NCBI GenBank assembly: GCA_030762175.1
Contig: CM060840.1
Location: 41,184,001 to 41,248,000, forward strand
Source of the DNA: Metallyticus violacea
Lineage: Eukaryota; Arthropoda; Insecta; Mantodea; Metallyticidae
Direction: 5' to 3'
Length of the DNA stretch: 64,000 nucleotides
The position numbers and the translations under genes are program-made. This document shows positions 60,301 to 64,000 of this stretch, one piece after another. A model generated the notes under the pieces. It made no database searches. It was given only the letters and a program-made list of their open reading frames with translations, and was not told the DNA's origin. Numbering within the stretch: position 1 is the first letter of the stretch; every line of letters begins with the position of its first letter.

Positions 60301-63244
60301 TCACATAAAAATCAATTATATAATGAACTAAAGTCCAGTGAAGACCCGAAATTAAAATACATTTTATAAAGTACTGTAAGAAACTTAGGAAAGCAATAAA
60401 AGCAGCAAAAGGCCTCCATTATTAAAATTAATCAGCACTCAAAAAACCAAAATAAAGACTGCTTAGAACATAAGAATAAAAAGATAGCTAAAATTTGGCA
60501 ATAAAATGATACAATAGTGCAAGTAACAACCAAGAGATACAACACGCTGCAGACATAGCAAATGATTTATTTCTTGCAATGACTCATTCAAAGCTTTAGA
60601 GATAAATACCAATCAGATACAGAACGTGTATGACCATAATAGGTGCCCAGCTTCCAGGATTCAGGGCGTCTAACATAGAGGATACAAGAGACATATAAAA
60701 CTTGAAATTTGTACGGTTCCAAAAAAAGATGTCGAATATCACATCCAGAAGTGTTCAAATACAGATGTTGTACTGTATTGTATTTATTTACCTTAATAAT
60801 CACAATTTTGTCATGTTTTTTCTTTTTCGTTGTGCTTAGAGGAAAATCGTTCAAATATGCATAAAATACTTATTGTAATTTTGTAAATGAATGAACATGT
60901 TTTACAGAAAATTATGCTTTGAAAATAAGAGCTTAAAAAGAGATATTGTTCAGGTTTTTATTTAAAGGAATTCAAAAGCTATAGAAGTATAAAAAAGACA
61001 ATTTTAATAAAATCGTAACAACTGATGACAGTTCGTATAAAAATGGTTAGACCTAGGGATGTTATAGAAATAAAAAAGAAGTATCACATTTAACAAATGT
61101 GATGTTAGTTGCCCATATATGAAGTTTTCAAGGTGACAATATTTGGAGACAACCAAAAGAAAAGTTTAAAAATGAATATGAAATCTACTGTTGCAGGGAT
61201 TGTTTAAAACTTGAAATGAAATTAACTTGCAAAAAGCATAAATTCACATAGCTTTAACTTAAAAAGTCGGCTGGAGTAGAGCCAATTTCGCTATAATATT
61301 CCATGCTATGACGTGTTTATGATATTGCTCTCAGGGGCTGTTTACCAACTGCATTTCTGTGCTGGGCGAAAGAGCTCAGAGTATGTATGGTGCACATACT
61401 CAAAGAGGGGAGGATGAATGGGGCAAAGAAAAACCGAGAATCTCTGAAAGAAAATGCTGGCAAGGAAATACAAAGACGCAAACGGTGCGTTCGCTGCTGT
61501 TTGAAAGCTGCTTCCTCTTCTAGCCAGGATATTCACAGACGTATGTTTTATTTGCATTAAGTGTAGTAATATCCACTGTAGCGGCTAGGAGGGGAAAAAC
61601 GGGGAACCCTCATGAAACGATGCTGTAGTTCTGTATAGCGAAGAAAAGCAAAGAGAGAGAAATGGGGGAATAAAACGTTGTTAAAATTTTATGGTTACAA
61701 ACGTAGCGAGAATGAGGGAGCTGGTGTAAGTACGCCATACGTCATGTTTTCTCGTTATAATTTTCGCGTTATTTCTGTTTTTATTTTTGTTCCTGGGAAA
61801 AACGTTGATGAAACGTGATGTGAAGCAGTGTCGTAACAAGCAACAGTATGCGAGGAAATGTATGCATGCTCATTAGGTATGCTCCAGGGTGAAATTAAAA
61901 AAAATAATAATAAAAAAGATTTATTAAGTAAAATGAAAAATGCCAGACTCTGCTTCTTATGAAAGAATGGTACTTCTTTTACGAATGCACCGTTGATAAC
62001 TTTTAATTAAATACGAGCACTTGTTGAAGTTAGTGAGTTTCAAAATTTAAAAAGGAACGCTGTTAACTTGGTCGAGGAAGCTCCAGGCGCAACCCCTGCT
62101 GCAATGACTGGAAATGCAAGATAGCCGTTATCATGTAGAAACTTGAAGACTGCGTGCTCTTCATTAATGGCCTCTATCTCTGTCCTGCATTTAGTTACAG
62201 ACTTGTTAATTACAACTCTGTTGCACCATCTCTGAAGTTTTCTGTTTTGAAATTAAAAGAGAAAGGTTTGCATTTAACATCATCATTAAGATCATGGTTT
62301 TGACCACTACAGGCTGTTTTATCATCTTGAATTGGTGTATCAAACATGTGGTCTTTTTCTTGTTTGTATTCAGGAGTCGTGCTTTTCTAAAGTACTTTAC
62401 TCCATTGCGACTTATACTGTAAAATGCAGGTTTATGTGGGCCTGTTCTCTTATGATAGGCATATCAAATAAATGTCAGAACACACATTTTTCAAAAACAA
62501 CAATGTCAAGGGACACTGACAGTGAGTTTTTGATCAAAATCGGTCAAAAATTAATGTTTTTTTCTGAAAATGGTTCCTCGAATCTTTGGGCGTCCACAGA
62601 ACGTTAACATTTACATGCCCCCCCCTCCTTATATTCGGGCTCTATAGCCATTTAAAGAGCTCTGCGTGTCCTTTTAAAGCACACTGTTTCCCATCACATG
62701 TTTTTATAAAACATCGTTTTTCTCAAAGCTTTATTTTTGCACATTCAAAATGTCCCACGCATCATAACTTTTGTTTAAGTTCAATTAAATTTTACCAGAA
62801 TGTGCAGCAGTATCTGTTGTAATATTCTATACGACAAAAACATGCTAACATTAATAATTTTAAAAAATATGTTCTATAAAAATGATTAATTTTAAAGATA
62901 AAAACTTTTTTAGATTTAAAATTTATTTAAAATCTCTTTCTATACAATTTTTGTATGTGGTTCAAATCTACAGTGGCAAAAAAGCCAACCAATTTTCTCA
63001 ACTCATGAGCCGCGTGAGACATTTTGATTATGTGTCATATTTGCGTGATAACATTTATGAAATAATTTATAGCTCGCAAAGTATTTGTCCACTTTGAATG
63101 AAATTTGGTATACATGTTAACTTAACATGAATGCAATGATAGTAAAAGTTTCAGAAAAAAAAATGGTACAAAAATGTGAAATTGTGAAAATTCACTCCCA
63201 GTGTCTCTTAAGGGCAAAATCATTAAAACAGTATTTTGAATCAT
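60301..63244. other. AT-rich stretch; GC-richer islet at 61340-61740; possible dispersed repeat at 62480-63230
   Basis: No gene was found. The islet at about 61340-61740 is purine-rich on the plus strand. The segment 62480-63230 has phrases such as 'gatcaaaatcggtcaaaaatt' style poly-A/T words and 'tgtctcttaagggcaaaatc' that suggest a dispersed repeat, but no second copy occurs in this window. Confidence 0.35.
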
Positions 63245-63690
63245 TTTGTCACAAGAGTGGCTTGTGGTAGTGCTAACATTCGGAAGTCTCGGGTTGAAAT
63301 GCTTTGGGACCGGCTGCCCTTAATTTAGATTTTTTTTCTGGTTCCCTCTCTCCCCCTTACCTTCCAGGACTTTTCCGCTTTCCCATTTCATATCATTTCA
63401 TTTCATTGGTTCTGTTATAGAATAAAAAGTGTGAGGATAAGATGGGCTGGTGCGGTGCGGTGAGTAGGTGACTTGCGCTTTGGAAAATGTTTATGTCCTG
63501 CGCTTGAAATGGTAGCGGACCTTACGACAGGCTCAAACAACTCTAGTGGAGAGGGGAGTGCTGGAATTTCCAGTGTATGAAAAAATGTTAGGAACCTCAT
63601 CTGCGTCTGCGCAGTTACCGTTTGTAGATTCTGGCCGCCCAGTGTATCCCTCACATCTTCACTTCCTCCTGAAGGATCCAGGCATAAAGG
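63245..63690 (+). mobile_element. SINE family B, third copy
   Basis: A tRNA-like head (aagagtggcttgtggtagtg) and a B-box-like 'tcgggttgaaatgc' near 63291-63304 come first. The family core follows: 'gctttcccatttcatatc', 'atttcattggttctgttata' and 'agatgggctggtgcggtg', then the 3' part 'ggaggggagtgctgg'-like sequence to about 63690. The minus-strand frame at 63654-63415 overlaps it by chance. Confidence 0.75.
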
Positions 63691-63694
63691 GCCA

Positions 63695-64000
63695 ACTGTG
63701 GGTAAGACTCAATTAATGACCAGGCCATCCAATATTTAGGATTCCTGTTTTGGAGGTTCCAAGTTCAAATCTCTTAGAGCCGGCCATTCTAATCTTAGAG
63801 TTTTCCGTGGTTTCCCTGGTCAATGAAATGATTTTTTTCTTTCCACGGATTTTTCACTCTCCCATTTCGTATCATTTTTTCGTTCCATTGGTTCTGTTAA
63901 GGGTCTAAAGTGCCAAGCGAGATGAACTGGTGCTGTGTGGTGGACACAAGTGGCCGTTCTGAGGGGCTGGAATTTCTTAACATCGGTGTGTTCTACCTGG
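63695..64000 (+). mobile_element. SINE family B, fourth copy, cut by the window edge
   Basis: A tRNA-like head (tgaccaggccatccaatatt) and the B-box-like 'ggttccaagttcaaatct' at about 63756-63773 lead into the core: 'ttttccgtggtttccctggt', 'actctcccatttcgtatcat', 'ccattggttctgttaagggt' and 'gagatgaactggtgctgtgt'. The 3' end lies beyond base 64000. Confidence 0.8.

Overview
The window looks like AT-rich, repeat-laden intergenic DNA from an animal, most likely an arthropod and probably an insect with a large genome. The basis is: many tRNA-derived SINE copies with recognisable pol III promoter boxes; decayed mariner-type DNA transposons with TA target-site duplications; a Mutator-like (MULE) transposase fragment; several CR1/L2-like or Jockey-like LINE 3' ends; and abundant microsatellites (AAT, TA, TG, CTT). 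There is no operon structure, and I found no intact protein-coding host gene, rRNA or functional tRNA. The species cannot be named from the sequence.

Layout. 1-5 kb: SINE family A (copy 1), SINE family B (reverse), AT-rich filler. 5-9 kb: a possible mariner scrap, a 431-bp mariner MITE with clear terminal inverted repeats, a perfect 25-bp inverted repeat at 8.4 kb and a GC-richer block at 9.0 kb. 9.3-9.9 kb: a long pyrimidine-rich tract. 11.9 kb: a tRNA-Ile-like pseudogene. 13.3 kb: SINE A. 15.6-17.1 kb: a decayed LINE with reverse transcriptase motifs and a 3' tail. 17.2-17.9 kb: a deleted mariner whose 5' end is triplicated. 21 kb: MULE transposase fragment. 23.1 kb: LINE RNase H relic. 23.9 kb: SINE A. 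25 kb: reverse-strand mariner. 30-31.8 kb: a SINE cluster of three families. 33 kb: mariner relic. 34-40 kb: no recognisable element apart from microsatellites. 41.2 kb and 43.9 kb: LINE 3' fragments. 45.9 kb: mariner scrap. 46.3 kb: SINE C. 47.7-48.6 kb and 50.6-51.2 kb: mariner-like elements with both ends. 53.66-55.76 kb: a striking array of about 69 tandem 30-bp units that keeps one long open frame. 56.1 kb: SINE B. 59.5 kb: LINE C-terminus. 63.2-64.0 kb: two SINE B copies side by side.

The transposon proteins are all interrupted by stops and frameshifts, so none appears active. The most unusual object is the 30-bp array. It holds a perfect 540-bp internal duplication, an open frame of 553 codons that has no ATG until six codons before its stop, and a splice-acceptor-like motif in many units. 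I read it as a recently expanded, probably non-coding minisatellite, but a transcribed or spliced role is testable.
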